Both the position numbers and the translations under genes were made by a program. From an uncultured Eubacteriales bacterium (lineage in GTDB: Bacteria > Bacillota > Clostridia > Christensenellales > Aristaeellaceae): a DNA stretch of 64,000 nucleotides. Positions within the stretch are counted from its first letter, which is position 1. Each line of letters opens with the position of its first letter. Below the pieces are notes generated by a model. That model ran no database searches. It had not been told where the DNA came from and saw only the letters and a list, made by a program, of their open reading frames with translations. The DNA is taken from positions 122,173 through 186,172 of the forward strand of contig CADAQZ010000005.1 in the NCBI GenBank assembly GCA_902790175.1, given 5' to 3'. Shown in pieces: positions 8,931 to 17,043 of the stretch.

Positions 8931-9538
8931 TTCTTTTTGGAATCTCCCTTTCGGTTTTGCGCGCCCTCCACGACGCCCTCGGCCCGCGCGACGCTGAACA
9001 CCGTGCCCACGACGCAGCGCACGTCAAACGCAAAGTTCATGCGCCGCACGTACTCGCCGTCCAGGCGCGCCTTCACGTCGATGGGCAGCTCGTCGCGCCC
9101 GTTGATCTGGGCCCAGCCCGTCAGCCCCGGGCGCAGCGCGTTCGCGCCGTACTTGTCGCGCTCGGCGATCAGGTCGTACTGGTTCCACAGCGCCGGTCGC
9201 GGCCCCACCACCGCCATCTCGCCCTTGAAGATGTTGATCAGCTGCGGCAGCTCGTCCAGGCTGGACTTGCGCAGGAACCGGCCGATGGGCGTGATGAACG
9301 CCTCCGGGTTCTGCAGCATATGGGTGGGCATGTCCTTGGGCGCGTCGGTGCGCATGGTGCGGAATTTATAGATCATGAAGTGGGTCTTGTTCCTCCCCAC
9401 CCGCTTTTGGCGAAAGAACACCGGCCCCGGCGACGTGACCTTGATGATCACCGCCAGCGCCAGCATCAGCGGCGAGAGGACCGCCATCGCCAGTGCGGAG
9501 AGCGCGAAATCCAGGATTCGCTTCACATGGTTGTACAT
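8927..9538 (-). CDS. Undecaprenyl-phosphate sugar phosphotransferase (monotopic phosphoglycosyl transferase)
   Basis: This enzyme starts glycan assembly by moving a sugar-1-phosphate from a UDP-sugar onto undecaprenyl phosphate at the membrane. The N-terminal hydrophobic segment at residues 10-35 is the reentrant helix, followed by PGPVFFRQKRVG, YKFRTM, the LDELPQL active-site region and VGPRPALW, which are the hallmarks of the PglC/WbaP catalytic domain. Length of 203 aa fits the small PglC-like form without the long WbaP extension. It is the first gene of the polysaccharide operon and has a well-formed promoter at 9557-9585 and an SD-like GGAGGC just before the ATG at 9538. Confidence 0.92.
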   Translation of the reverse strand: MYNHVKRILDFALSALAMAVLSPLMLALAVIIKVTSPGPVFFRQKRVGRNKTHFMIYKFRTMRTDAPKDMPTHMLQNPEAFITPIGRFLRKSSLDELPQLINIFKGEMAVVGPRPALWNQYDLIAERDKYGANALRPGLTGWAQINGRDELPIDVKARLDGEYVRRMNFAFDVRCVVGTVFSVARAEGVVEGAQNRKGDSKKK

Positions 9539-9556
9539 ACATCAGCCTCCAGTATA

Positions 9557-9585
9557 ATTATACCACACATCGCGCCGCGGTTCAA
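9557..9585 (-). promoter_or_regulatory. Promoter of the polysaccharide operon
   Basis: On the minus strand TTGAAC (9585-9580) is followed after 17 bp by TATAAT (9562-9557). It drives the phosphoglycosyl transferase gene starting at 9538. Confidence 0.85.
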
Positions 9586-9610
9586 TGGAGAAATGCGTTT
9601 CGTACAACCG

Positions 9611-9639
9611 TTGCAAAAGTCGCCCAAATCCCGTATAAT
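9611..9639 (+). promoter_or_regulatory. Promoter of the acyltransferase gene
   Basis: TTGCAA (9611-9616), a 17-bp spacer and TATAAT (9634-9639) precede the acyltransferase start at 9669. It stands back to back with the polysaccharide promoter 25 bp away, so the two units are divergent and could share regulation. Confidence 0.85.
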
Positions 9640-9668
9640 AGAGCCATTCCATACGACGGAGATGACCT

Positions 9669-10649
9669 ATGAAACCGACGAATAAGCGCGTGCTCTGGGT
9701 GGAGCGCACGCAGGTGATCGGCATGCTGCTGGTGGTGCTGCACCACTGCGTGCCCCACGGCTACGACGGCCCCGGCTGGCTCTTGAACCTGCTGAACGGC
9801 ATACAGTACCCGGCACTGGTGTGCTTCTTCCTCGCCAGCGGCCTGTTCGCGCCGCGCTGGCGGCGGGACGGGTACGGCGCGTACATGAAAAAGCGTGCGC
9901 TGCGGCTGCTGACGCCCTGGCTGTGCGTGAACCTTCTGATGCTGGCCCCGCGCTACGTCGCGGCGCTGGCGATGGGCGTGAAGGCGAAGATCACGCCGCT
10001 GTGGCTGCTGATGTCGTTTCTCGACCCCCACGGCCAGGGCGTCACGCCCCACCTGTGGTTTTTGCCCGCGCTGATGCTGATGGCGGCGCTTGCGCCGCTG
10101 CTGGATCGCGCACTGCGGGCGAGAACGCCGCGCGCCATCACCCTCGCGGCGCTGCTGATCCTGTCGGCGCTGCCGGTGAAGCTGCCGACGCTTATGTGCC
10201 TGAACGAGCTCAGGCTGTACCTTGCCTGGTACGCGATCGGCTACGCGCTGTCCGTGACCCGGGGCGACGCGCCGCCGCTGCGCGGCGCGGCGGGACTGGC
10301 GGCAGGGCTGGCGGGGCTGATCGCCTTCGCGCTGACGCTGGTCTTCCCCGGCCTGACGATGGCGACGTTTATGCAGATGCTGGGCGCGGCGGCGCTGCTG
10401 GCCTGCGCGGGCCGCTGCGAACGCGACGACGCGCTCACCGCGTTCTTCCGCGGCAAGACCTACTGCGTCTATATCCTCTCGATGTGCGCGCAGAACCTCA
10501 TCGAGGTGCTGGGCTACGCCGCGCGCTGGCCGTGGATCATAACGTCGCTTCTGATGCTGGCCGCCGGTCTGGCCGTGCCGCTGCTGGTATGCGCGTGGCA
10601 CGAAAAAAGGCCGCTGCCCCGGTGGCTGCGGCTGGTGGTGGGATTATAA
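9669..10649 (+). CDS. Acyltransferase 3 family membrane protein
   Basis: This is a multi-pass membrane acyltransferase of the OafA/Acyl_transf_3 family, which moves acyl groups onto extracytoplasmic sugars or peptidoglycan. The catalytic-type histidine region is MLLVVLHHCVPHG at residues 17-29, and the later FFLASGLFAPRW and RALRLLTPWL segments match the family. About nine or ten hydrophobic helices span the 326 residues. It is transcribed away from the polysaccharide operon, and a role in O-acylating that polymer is plausible but inferred. GGAG sits at 9658-9661 before the ATG. The gene ends directly at a palindromic repeat. Confidence 0.85.
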   Translation: MKPTNKRVLWVERTQVIGMLLVVLHHCVPHGYDGPGWLLNLLNGIQYPALVCFFLASGLFAPRWRRDGYGAYMKKRALRLLTPWLCVNLLMLAPRYVAALAMGVKAKITPLWLLMSFLDPHGQGVTPHLWFLPALMLMAALAPLLDRALRARTPRAITLAALLILSALPVKLPTLMCLNELRLYLAWYAIGYALSVTRGDAPPLRGAAGLAAGLAGLIAFALTLVFPGLTMATFMQMLGAAALLACAGRCERDDALTAFFRGKTYCVYILSMCAQNLIEVLGYAARWPWIITSLLMLAAGLAVPLLVCAWHEKRPLPRWLRLVVGL

Positions 10650-10809
10650 AAGATCCTTCGACTTCGCCTTGCTCTGCAAGGCTTCGCTCAGGATGACAAC
10701 GGACGATGATCTGTCATCCAAAGCGAAGCCTTGGCAGGATGACAACAGACAATCACCTGTCATCCTGAGCGGAGCCCCGCGCGCGGGGCGCAGTCGAAGG
10801 ATCTTTATA
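10650..10809. repeat. Palindromic repeat element (GATCCTTCG...CTCAGGATGAC family), compound copy
   Basis: The whole gap between two converging genes is filled by this element. It opens with AAAGATCCTTCG and closes with CGAAGGATCTTT, with internal copies of CAGGATGACAAC and TGTCATCCTGAGCGGAG in both orientations. It can fold as a long hairpin and could act as a two-way terminator. Related copies lie at 17733-17989, 33121-33201 and 63601-63676. Confidence 0.85.
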
Positions 10810-12273
10810 TCATTCGTAGATGAAATTGTACAGCTGGATCGCGTTGGCGTTGAAGTCGCAGTCGTACAGCATCGACTGCTCCTTGCGCGTCTCCTCCTTG
10901 TAGGTGCCGTTCATCGGCAGGTGGATGGACTTGATGTCGCCCAGGCCGCTGCCGGTCACCTGCAGCGCGATCTTCACGATGTCGTCCAGCGGCAGGTTCG
11001 TCTTCACCTGGCCGAACATCTCCGTGGCCAGCGTGGCGAGCTGGATGGCGTCCAGCCCCTTCAGCTTCTCCATCAGCTTCTGCAGCACCTTGCGCTGGCG
11101 CTCGGTGCGCATGGCGTCGCCGCCGGTCAGCTTTCGGATGCGGGCGTAGGCCAGCGTCTGGCGGCCGTTCAGGTGGGTGTTCTCGCCGTAGGTCTCCAGG
11201 TACACGTTCTCCTGGTCGCTCTCGTCGATGCCCTCGTTGTAGGCGGCCTTGGCCTGCTGGACGATCATGATGTTGATCTTGTCCATCTCTTCCTTGGTGA
11301 TGTCCATTTCCACGCCGCCCAGGCGCTGCGCGATCTTCTGGAAGCCGAAGAAGTTGACCATCACGTAGTACTGGATGTTCATGCCGAACTTCTCGTTGAT
11401 CGTGCGCATGGCCAGCTTCGGCCCGCCGAAGTAGTTGGCGGCGTTGATGCGGTAGGTGCCGTTCCACTCGCCGATGTCGGTGAACTCGATGGCCAGATCG
11501 CGCATGATTGAGGACAGCTTCACCTCGCCGGTGTTGCGGTTGATGGAGCAGATGATCATGCTGTCGGTGCGGGCGCTCTCACTGAGCGTGCGCTCGTCGG
11601 TGCCCAGCAGCAGTATGTTCAGCCACTCCTCGGGCAGGCTGGTGTTCATGCGCAGGTCGCTGACCTGCGCCATCTGCTCGGCGGAGAGGCTGCCCACGTT
11701 GTACTCCGAATCCGCCAGCTTGTCCTGGAGGTTGTCGTACTGAGGGACCTGCTCCACGGCGGTCTCGGGCGCGTTCACCAGCGGATCGAGCGTCGCCTCC
11801 ACCACCGGGTTCACCGCCGGCACGGCGGGGCCGTCCGTGACGGGATCGTTGGCGCGGCGTCCGAAGGGCTTGGCAATGATCAGCACCAGCGCCACCAGCA
11901 GCACCACGGCCAGCGCCGCGATGGCGGCCGGCCCGCGGCTGGGCTGCCTGCGCCGACTGCCGCCCGTCCTGCGGGGCTGCGCGCCGGAGCGCTGGGGCGG
12001 CCTCTGGGCGTAGCGCTGCGAGGATGCCCGGGACCCGGAATAGCCCGGGCGGGCGGACGCGCCGCGCGGCGCGCCGCTTCTGGAGGGCGCACTGCCCCTT
12101 GAGGACGCGCTGCTGCGAGGGGGCACATTGCCCCGGGAGGGCGCGCTGCCCCTGGGGGACGCACCGCCCCGGCTGGAGCGGCTGATGCCCGGCTCCACGC
12201 GGCCGCGGCCGTCGTAATCAGAAGGATATCTGCTGGCCAATTGAATCGTACCTGCCTTCCTGTATATCTTCAT
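10810..12273 (-). CDS. LytR-CpsA-Psr (LCP) family cell-wall glycopolymer ligase
   Basis: LCP proteins transfer undecaprenyl-linked polymers such as teichoic acids or capsule onto peptidoglycan outside the membrane. The N-terminal 100 residues are cytoplasmic and very rich in Ser, Arg, Gly and Pro, with loose repeats of the SSRGSAPSR kind. One membrane helix follows (AIAALAVVLLVALVLIIA). The LCP domain then carries WLNILLLGTDER, RTDSMIICSINR and SIMRDL with the conserved arginines and aspartates. I chose ATG 12273 (487 aa) over an in-frame TTG at 12294, although neither has a strong ribosome site. A promoter lies at 12315-12343. It likely finishes export of the polymer made by the neighbouring operon, which is an inference. 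Confidence 0.9.
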   Translation of the reverse strand: MKIYRKAGTIQLASRYPSDYDGRGRVEPGISRSSRGGASPRGSAPSRGNVPPRSSASSRGSAPSRSGAPRGASARPGYSGSRASSQRYAQRPPQRSGAQPRRTGGSRRRQPSRGPAAIAALAVVLLVALVLIIAKPFGRRANDPVTDGPAVPAVNPVVEATLDPLVNAPETAVEQVPQYDNLQDKLADSEYNVGSLSAEQMAQVSDLRMNTSLPEEWLNILLLGTDERTLSESARTDSMIICSINRNTGEVKLSSIMRDLAIEFTDIGEWNGTYRINAANYFGGPKLAMRTINEKFGMNIQYYVMVNFFGFQKIAQRLGGVEMDITKEEMDKINIMIVQQAKAAYNEGIDESDQENVYLETYGENTHLNGRQTLAYARIRKLTGGDAMRTERQRKVLQKLMEKLKGLDAIQLATLATEMFGQVKTNLPLDDIVKIALQVTGSGLGDIKSIHLPMNGTYKEETRKEQSMLYDCDFNANAIQLYNFIYE

Positions 12274-12314
12274 TGTATGCGCCGTTTCCGGCAATTATGA
12301 AACATATTCACGTT

Positions 12315-12343
12315 ATTATACCGATAATGCGTATCTTCTGCAA
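12315..12343 (-). promoter_or_regulatory. Promoter of the LCP gene
   Basis: Minus-strand TTGCAG (12343-12338), 17 bp, TATAAT (12320-12315). The rest of the 12295-12604 gap holds this promoter, the greA promoter and no further signal that I can see. Confidence 0.8.
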
Positions 12344-12477
12344 CCGCATTCCCGTCGAAAGCGCGGCTAAAACGTGACAATATCGTGAATTTACCGCAAT
12401 TTGTCGCGCAATTCATCATCGCTTGCGCCCGGCTTCGTCCTCATATTAATATCCTGAAAAATTGCGCATTTTGCCGG

Positions 12478-12506
12478 TTGACATCCATGCCCCTTTGATG
12501 TATAAT
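12478..12506 (+). promoter_or_regulatory. Consensus promoter of greA-lysS
   Basis: TTGACA (12478-12483), a 17-bp spacer and TATAAT (12501-12506) form an exact housekeeping consensus, leaving a leader of roughly 90 bases before the greA ATG. Confidence 0.92.
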
Positions 12507-12604
12507 AGCCACGGTCCGAATAAGCAGACACTGTCGCAATGGGCGCAGGGTCTTTTTATTCGGCTAAATTCGTATATCGCACCATCACCCAGGAGGCAGT
12601 CATC

Positions 12605-13099
12605 ATGGCAGAAAGTCGCATACTCACATTTACAGATAAGAAAAAGCTGGAGGAACAGCTGGCCCAGTTGAACGAGGAAAAGAAGCGCGTGGCCGAGGAG
12701 ATCCAGGTGGCCCGCGGCTTCGGCGATCTCAGCGAGAACGCCGAGTATGACGCGGCCAAGGCCAAGGAGGCCGAGGTCTACGGCAACATCGCCCGCATCG
12801 AGGCCGAGCTGCGCACCGCCACGTTCGTGGACGACAGCGTGGTGGACACCACCGCCGCCGCGCTGGGCACCGTCGTGCGCGTGCTGGACATGGAGTACAA
12901 CGAGGAGGACGAGTATACGCTCGTGGGCTTCACCGAGGCCGATCCCTCCAAGCTCTACATCTCCAACGAGTCCCCCATCGGCATCGCCCTGTGCGACACC
13001 GATGGCAAGGGCACCGGCGCGAAGGTCGGCGACATCGTCGAGGCCAACACCCCCGGCGGCGTCGTGAGGCTGAAGGTCCTGGCGATCCGCAAGCGCTGA
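12605..13099 (+). CDS. greA: Transcription elongation factor GreA
   Basis: GreA enters the RNA polymerase secondary channel and stimulates cleavage of backtracked transcripts. The N-terminal coiled coil runs from about residue 8 to 75 and includes the tip motif GDLSENAEYDAAK with the acidic pair. The C-terminal FKBP-like domain ends with TPGGVVRLKVLAI. I chose ATG 12605 because AGGAGG (12591-12596) is 8 bp upstream; this gives 164 aa, close to the usual 158. An in-frame earlier start at 12539 would include the leader. It is followed by lysS after 27 bp, an arrangement common in Firmicutes. Confidence 0.96.
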   Translation: MAESRILTFTDKKKLEEQLAQLNEEKKRVAEEIQVARGFGDLSENAEYDAAKAKEAEVYGNIARIEAELRTATFVDDSVVDTTAAALGTVVRVLDMEYNEEDEYTLVGFTEADPSKLYISNESPIGIALCDTDGKGTGAKVGDIVEANTPGGVVRLKVLAIRKR

Positions 13100-13126
13100 T
13101 ACTTTTTTAGTGAGGAGTACACCGAT

Positions 13127-14611
13127 ATGGCTCACGTCTACCAGGCCCCCGCGGGCTACACCGAGCAGGACACCATTCGCCTGAACAAGCTGAACGCGCT
13201 GATCGAGGAGGGCCGCAACCCCTACGAGATCACCACCTATGACCGCACCCACACCTCCGGCCAGATCCGCGCCGACTACGACGCGCTGGCGGAGCAGACT
13301 GTGCGCATCGCGGGCCGCATCCTCGGCAAGCACATCATGGGCAAGGCCAGCTTCGCGCGCATCCAGGACCCGGACGGCACGATGCAGATCTACGTCAAGC
13401 GCGACGACATCGGCGAGGACGCCTACAAGGACTTCAAGGCCCTCGACATCGGCGACATCATCGGCGTTCAGGGCCATGTGTTCACCACCAAGACCGGCGA
13501 GATCTCCGTGCACACCGAGAAGCTCACGCTGCTAACCAAGAGCCTGCACCCGCTGCCGGAGAAGTTCCACGGTCTGACGGACACCGACACCCGATATCGC
13601 CAGCGCTACGTGGACCTGATCGTGAACCCCGAGGTGAAGGACACGTTCGTCAAGCGCAGCCTCATCCTGCGCGAGCTGCGCGCGTTCCTGGACAATCGCG
13701 GCTACCTGGAGGTGGACACGCCCATCCTCACGCCGTTTGAGATCGGCGCCTCCGCCCGCCCGTTCTACACCCACCACAACACGCTGGACATGGACATGGT
13801 GCTGCGCATCGAGACGGAGCTCTACCTGAAGCGCCTGATCGTCGGCGGGCTGGACCGCGTCTATGAGGTGGGCCGCATCTTCCGCAACGAGGGCATGGAC
13901 ACCAAGCACAACCCCGAGTTCACCACCATCGAGCTCTATGAGGCCTACACCGACTTCCATGGGATGATGGACCTCGTCGAGGACATGATGAAGACCGTGA
14001 CGCAGAAGGTCTGCGGGTCGCTGGTCGTGCCCTACCAGGGCCACGACATCGACATCGGCCACTGGGAGCGCCTGACGATGATCGAGGCCGTGAAGAAGTA
14101 CAGCGGCGTGGACTTCGCCGACTGGAAGACGGACGAGGACGCCGTCGCCGCCGCCAAGGCCCACCACGTGGAGCTGCCCGAGGTGCCCACCAAAGGCGCG
14201 ATCCTGGCCGAGTTCTTCGACGCCTTCGTCGAGGACAAGCTGATCCAGCCCACGTTCATCTACGACTATCCCGTGGAGATCAGCCCGCTGGCCAAGCGCA
14301 AGCCCGACGACCCGGCCTTCACCGAGCGCTTCGAATACTTCATCAACGCCACCGAGTTCGGCAACGCCTTCTCGGAGCTGAACGACCCGCTGGACCAGCG
14401 CGAGCGCTTCGAGAAGCAGGTCGCCACCCGCAAGGCCCTCGACCCCACCAGCCGCGCCCAGGTGGACTACGACTTCGTCAACGCCCTCGAGTACGGCATG
14501 CCCCCCACCGGCGGCCTCGGCTTCGGCGTCGATCGCCTCGTCATGCTCCTCACCGGCAGCGATTCTATAAGGGATGTGCTGCTGTTCCCCACGATGAAGC
14601 CGCTGGAGTAA
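13127..14611 (+). CDS. lysS: Lysyl-tRNA synthetase, class II
   Basis: This cytoplasmic enzyme charges tRNA-Lys. The anticodon-binding OB fold covers about residues 60-165 (VRIAGRI, FARIQDPDG). The class II catalytic domain follows with motif 1 around RYVDLIVNPE and FLEVDTPIL-like sequence, motif 2 VYEVGRIFRNEG, and motif 3 GLGFGVDRLVMLLTGSDSIRD at the C-terminus. The length of 494 aa is typical. It starts at ATG 13127 behind GAGGAG and is in an operon with greA. Confidence 0.97.
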   Translation: MAHVYQAPAGYTEQDTIRLNKLNALIEEGRNPYEITTYDRTHTSGQIRADYDALAEQTVRIAGRILGKHIMGKASFARIQDPDGTMQIYVKRDDIGEDAYKDFKALDIGDIIGVQGHVFTTKTGEISVHTEKLTLLTKSLHPLPEKFHGLTDTDTRYRQRYVDLIVNPEVKDTFVKRSLILRELRAFLDNRGYLEVDTPILTPFEIGASARPFYTHHNTLDMDMVLRIETELYLKRLIVGGLDRVYEVGRIFRNEGMDTKHNPEFTTIELYEAYTDFHGMMDLVEDMMKTVTQKVCGSLVVPYQGHDIDIGHWERLTMIEAVKKYSGVDFADWKTDEDAVAAAKAHHVELPEVPTKGAILAEFFDAFVEDKLIQPTFIYDYPVEISPLAKRKPDDPAFTERFEYFINATEFGNAFSELNDPLDQRERFEKQVATRKALDPTSRAQVDYDFVNALEYGMPPTGGLGFGVDRLVMLLTGSDSIRDVLLFPTMKPLE

Positions 14612-14624
14612 AAGGACAAATGTT

Positions 14625-14656
14625 AAGGAGCCGTCGCTATGCGTCGGCTCCTTTTT
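14625..14656 (+). terminator. Intrinsic terminator of greA-lysS
   Basis: AAGGAGCCG pairs with CGGCTCCTT (14625-14633 and 14645-14653), followed by a T tract. It overlaps the 3' end of the converging HEPN pseudogene, whose last codons are read from the stem. Confidence 0.85.
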
Positions 14657-15057
14657 CTTTCCAATCTATCGGGACTGTTACGCCTTGCGAAACCATGTAT
14701 TTCGCTATGTCTCGTATGAATATGGCGGCGTTGTCGATCTGACGGTCAACATCTTCCCTTGCCACGATGTAGAAATCGTCGTAGTCGCTGGCGTTTCGCA
14801 CTTCAAAGGCCTGTGTAATGATCGTAGACAACCTTCTGTCCAGGATCTCGGTTTTCAGATAGCGCTCCGCTGTGTTTGCTCATATCGACTTCCTCCAGCG
14901 CGAGGACGGCTCGCATAGCGTGGAAGACGGCATAGTAAGAGCGATTGGCGGCAGCGCGATAATCGCCGATGTCGCGATTGGCTCGCGCTGTTTTCAGGCA
15001 ATCGCAGGCGCGATCCAGGCGCGCCCTCGACAGATCCCGTCTCTCTTCGATGGTCAT
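14637..15057 (-). pseudogene. HEPN-domain protein (HepT-like toxin), frameshifted
   Basis: The reading frame starts at ATG 15057 (MTIEERRDLSRARL) and has the HEPN core YRAAANRSYYAVFHAMRAVL and SKHSGA, then leaves frame near 14861-14875. A second frame picks up ERYLKTEILDRRLSTIITQAF and continues with RNASDYDDFYIVAR to a stop at 14637. Compared with family members, about five residues (the ISxFR segment) and the frame are lost, consistent with a short deletion of about 16 bp. The first half alone ends at 14803. HEPN partners of MNT proteins are RNase-like toxins with an Rx4-6H motif, and the missing C-terminal half normally completes the fold. It overlaps mntA by four bases. A sequencing error is the main alternative. 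Confidence 0.75.
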
Positions 15058-15398
15058 GCGCTGACGCCTCCAACGTTGTATCGGATTCCCTCCGTTACAA
15101 TGTTCCTGTGATACGGCAGGGATTGGGGTTTGAATTGATCCTTGGAGCGAACGCTCACGGAAATCGTCACGTCGTGGTCGATGCACATATCCCCAACGAT
15201 CTCGGAGATCCGCATGTTCCGCGCCCGGATTTCCTTGTCCGGAAGGGTTGATATGAGCATGATATCCACGTCCGAATACGGGCGATAGTCGCCGCGCGCA
15301 TAGGAGCCATACAGATAGGCATCGCTGATCGGCAGGATTGCAGAACAGCGCTCGTAAACCTCGCCAAGAATGGACAGGGCTTCGTTTTTATCGCACAT
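15054..15398 (-). CDS. mntA: MNT-type minimal nucleotidyltransferase (MntA-like antitoxin)
   Basis: This small protein has the nucleotidyltransferase beta-fold signature YLYGSYARGDYRPYSDVDIM, giving GSx10DxD with both catalytic aspartates intact. In HEPN-MNT modules the MNT protein adds AMP to the HEPN toxin and neutralises it. It is complete at 114 aa from ATG 15398, which follows a GGGGGG-rich ribosome site; an upstream GTG at 15404 would add two residues. The HEPN gene begins within its last codons (ATGA overlap), the usual toxin-antitoxin coupling, but that partner is broken here. Confidence 0.85.
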   Translation of the reverse strand: MCDKNEALSILGEVYERCSAILPISDAYLYGSYARGDYRPYSDVDIMLISTLPDKEIRARNMRISEIVGDMCIDHDVTISVSVRSKDQFKPQSLPYHRNIVTEGIRYNVGGVSA

Positions 15399-15421
15399 GA
15401 CCACACCCCCCTTTCACCCCT

Positions 15422-15450
15422 ATCATACCATAGGATATGGAGAAACGCAA
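15422..15450 (-). promoter_or_regulatory. Promoter of the mntA/HEPN module with a possible operator
   Basis: Minus-strand TTGCGT (15450-15445), 17 bp, TATGAT (15427-15422). The spacer contains the inverted repeat CCATAGGATATGG (15428-15440), well placed for autoregulation. Confidence 0.7.
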
Positions 15451-15487
15451 GGATCATTCCAAACCGGAAATGGTCGCATCGACGCGC

Positions 15488-15931
15488 TCATCTCTCCAGC
15501 CGTATCCTCCGCCGCGCCTCGGCGGCCTCGTACTCCCGGCGCTCCTCGGCAGTCTCGGGCGTGAAGGGCGGCACGGGCCTAGGCTTGTCGTTCTCATCCA
15601 GCGCCACGAACACCAGGTACGCCCGATTCACGCGCTCACGGCCGCCGTCCAGGCGCTCCACGTAGCTGTCCACGCGCACCTCCAGCGACGTGCGGCCCGT
15701 CCACGTGACGACCGCCTCCTGCACCACGGTGTCGTTCAGGAACGCGGGGTTGAGGAAGTTCAGGTTGTCCACGCACACGGTGGTAACGGCGCTGTGGGTG
15801 TAGCGGCGCGCGGCCACGGCCCCCACGACGTCGATCCAGGCCATGATCTGCCCGCCGAACAGGCGCGGGCGCTCGTATCCGTTGCAGTGCTGCGGCAGCA
15901 CGATCTGCACGCTGGTGGTCTTGTCCGCCAT
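15488..15931 (-). CDS. Acyl-CoA thioesterase, hot-dog fold (YciA/BFIT type)
   Basis: The protein should hydrolyse acyl-CoA thioesters in the cytoplasm. The hot-dog core is seen in RLFGGQIMAWIDVVGAVAA, with the conserved GGxxxxxxD helix, and in the strand VDNLNFLNPAFLND. ATG 15931 (147 aa) is chosen because GGAGG lies 8 bp upstream; an earlier in-frame start at 15955 adds eight poorly conserved residues. It ends next to the mntA promoter and stands alone on its strand. Substrate preference is unknown. Confidence 0.85.
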   Translation of the reverse strand: MADKTTSVQIVLPQHCNGYERPRLFGGQIMAWIDVVGAVAARRYTHSAVTTVCVDNLNFLNPAFLNDTVVQEAVVTWTGRTSLEVRVDSYVERLDGGRERVNRAYLVFVALDENDKPRPVPPFTPETAEERREYEAAEARRRIRLER

Positions 15932-16054
15932 AGGGTCAGCCTCCTCGCCGATCAATATTGATCCATTTTAGAACAGTATAGACCATTTCCCGGCCGTTTG
16001 CAAACACATTTTTGTACCCTTCACCACTCACCGGTGTTTCCAGGGCGCGGGGGT

Positions 16055-16083
16055 TTGCTTTTTCGGCGGCGCTGTGCTATCAT
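16055..16083 (+). promoter_or_regulatory. Promoter of the dipeptidase/GTPase pair
   Basis: TTGCTT (16055-16060), 17 bp, TATCAT (16078-16083), about 40 bp before the dipeptidase ATG. Confidence 0.7.
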
Positions 16084-16122
16084 TGCGTTGGATGAAATCC
16101 ACCTTGAAAGGACGCGATTTGT

Positions 16123-17043
16123 ATGTTCATCGCCGACGCCCACTGCGACACGCTCTACGCCATCGCCATCGAGGGCACCAAGCCCGCGGACTGCGTGGTC
16201 ACGCCCGCGCGTCTTAAGCAGGGCGGCGTGGGGCTTCAGACCTACGCGCTGTTCTGCGGCAAGCACGGTCCCGCCCCCGCCGGCCATCCCCGCGCCGACG
16301 CCCTGGCCATGCTGAAGGCCGTGGAGCAGGCCGGCGTGCCGATCTTGACCGGCGACCTGCCCGACGCCCCGCCGGAAGTGCCCACGGGCGTCTTCTCCTG
16401 CGAGGGCGGCGAGATGTTCGAGGGGTCGCTCGCGCGGCTGGAGGAGTTCCAGCAGCGCCTGCGCCTCAGGATGATCGCGCTGACCTGGAACTTTGAAAAC
16501 GAGATCGGCCACCCCGCGGCCGAGGGCCCCGACGGCGGCCTGAAGCCTTTTGGGTTCGAGCTGCTCAGGGCCATGGACCGCGAGGGCATACTGCCGGACG
16601 TGTCCCACCTGAACGAGGCGGGCTTCTGGGACGTTTGCGAGCGCGCGGCGCTGCCGCCGATCGCCAGCCACTCCGACTGCCGCTGGCTTTGCGACGTACC
16701 CCGCAACCTGAGGAAAGAGCAGGTGCGCGCCATCGTGGAGCGCGGCGGCTTCATCGGCGTGAACTTCTACAGCGACTTCCTGCGCGAGGACGCGCACGCC
16801 ACGCTGGACGACGTCGTGCGCCACGTGGACGCGCTGATGGAGATGGGCGCGGAGAAGGTCGTGGGCTTCGGCTCGGACTTCGACGGCATCGAGCACTGGC
16901 CGGAGGGCCTCGCCCACCCCGGCGAGTTCCCCAACGCGCTGGACGCGCTGCGCCGCCGCGGCTACAGTGAGGACACGCTGCGGGACCTCGCCGGGCTCAA
17001 CCTGTGGCGCGTGCTCAAGCGGGCGGAGGCCGCGCGGGGATGA
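16123..17043 (+). CDS. Membrane dipeptidase family (peptidase M19)
   Basis: M19 enzymes are zinc-dependent dipeptidases with a TIM-barrel fold. The metal ligands are seen as DAHCDTL at residues 5-11, the bridging glutamate in SCEGGEM, the histidines in DVSHLN and ASHSD, and the late aspartate in GFGSDFDGIE. The length of 306 aa is normal for the short bacterial form, and no signal peptide is present, so a cytoplasmic site is likely. The stop TGA overlaps the ATG of the next gene (ATGA, 17040-17043), so translation is coupled to the GTPase. Confidence 0.92.
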   Translation: MFIADAHCDTLYAIAIEGTKPADCVVTPARLKQGGVGLQTYALFCGKHGPAPAGHPRADALAMLKAVEQAGVPILTGDLPDAPPEVPTGVFSCEGGEMFEGSLARLEEFQQRLRLRMIALTWNFENEIGHPAAEGPDGGLKPFGFELLRAMDREGILPDVSHLNEAGFWDVCERAALPPIASHSDCRWLCDVPRNLRKEQVRAIVERGGFIGVNFYSDFLREDAHATLDDVVRHVDALMEMGAEKVVGFGSDFDGIEHWPEGLAHPGEFPNALDALRRRGYSEDTLRDLAGLNLWRVLKRAEAARG

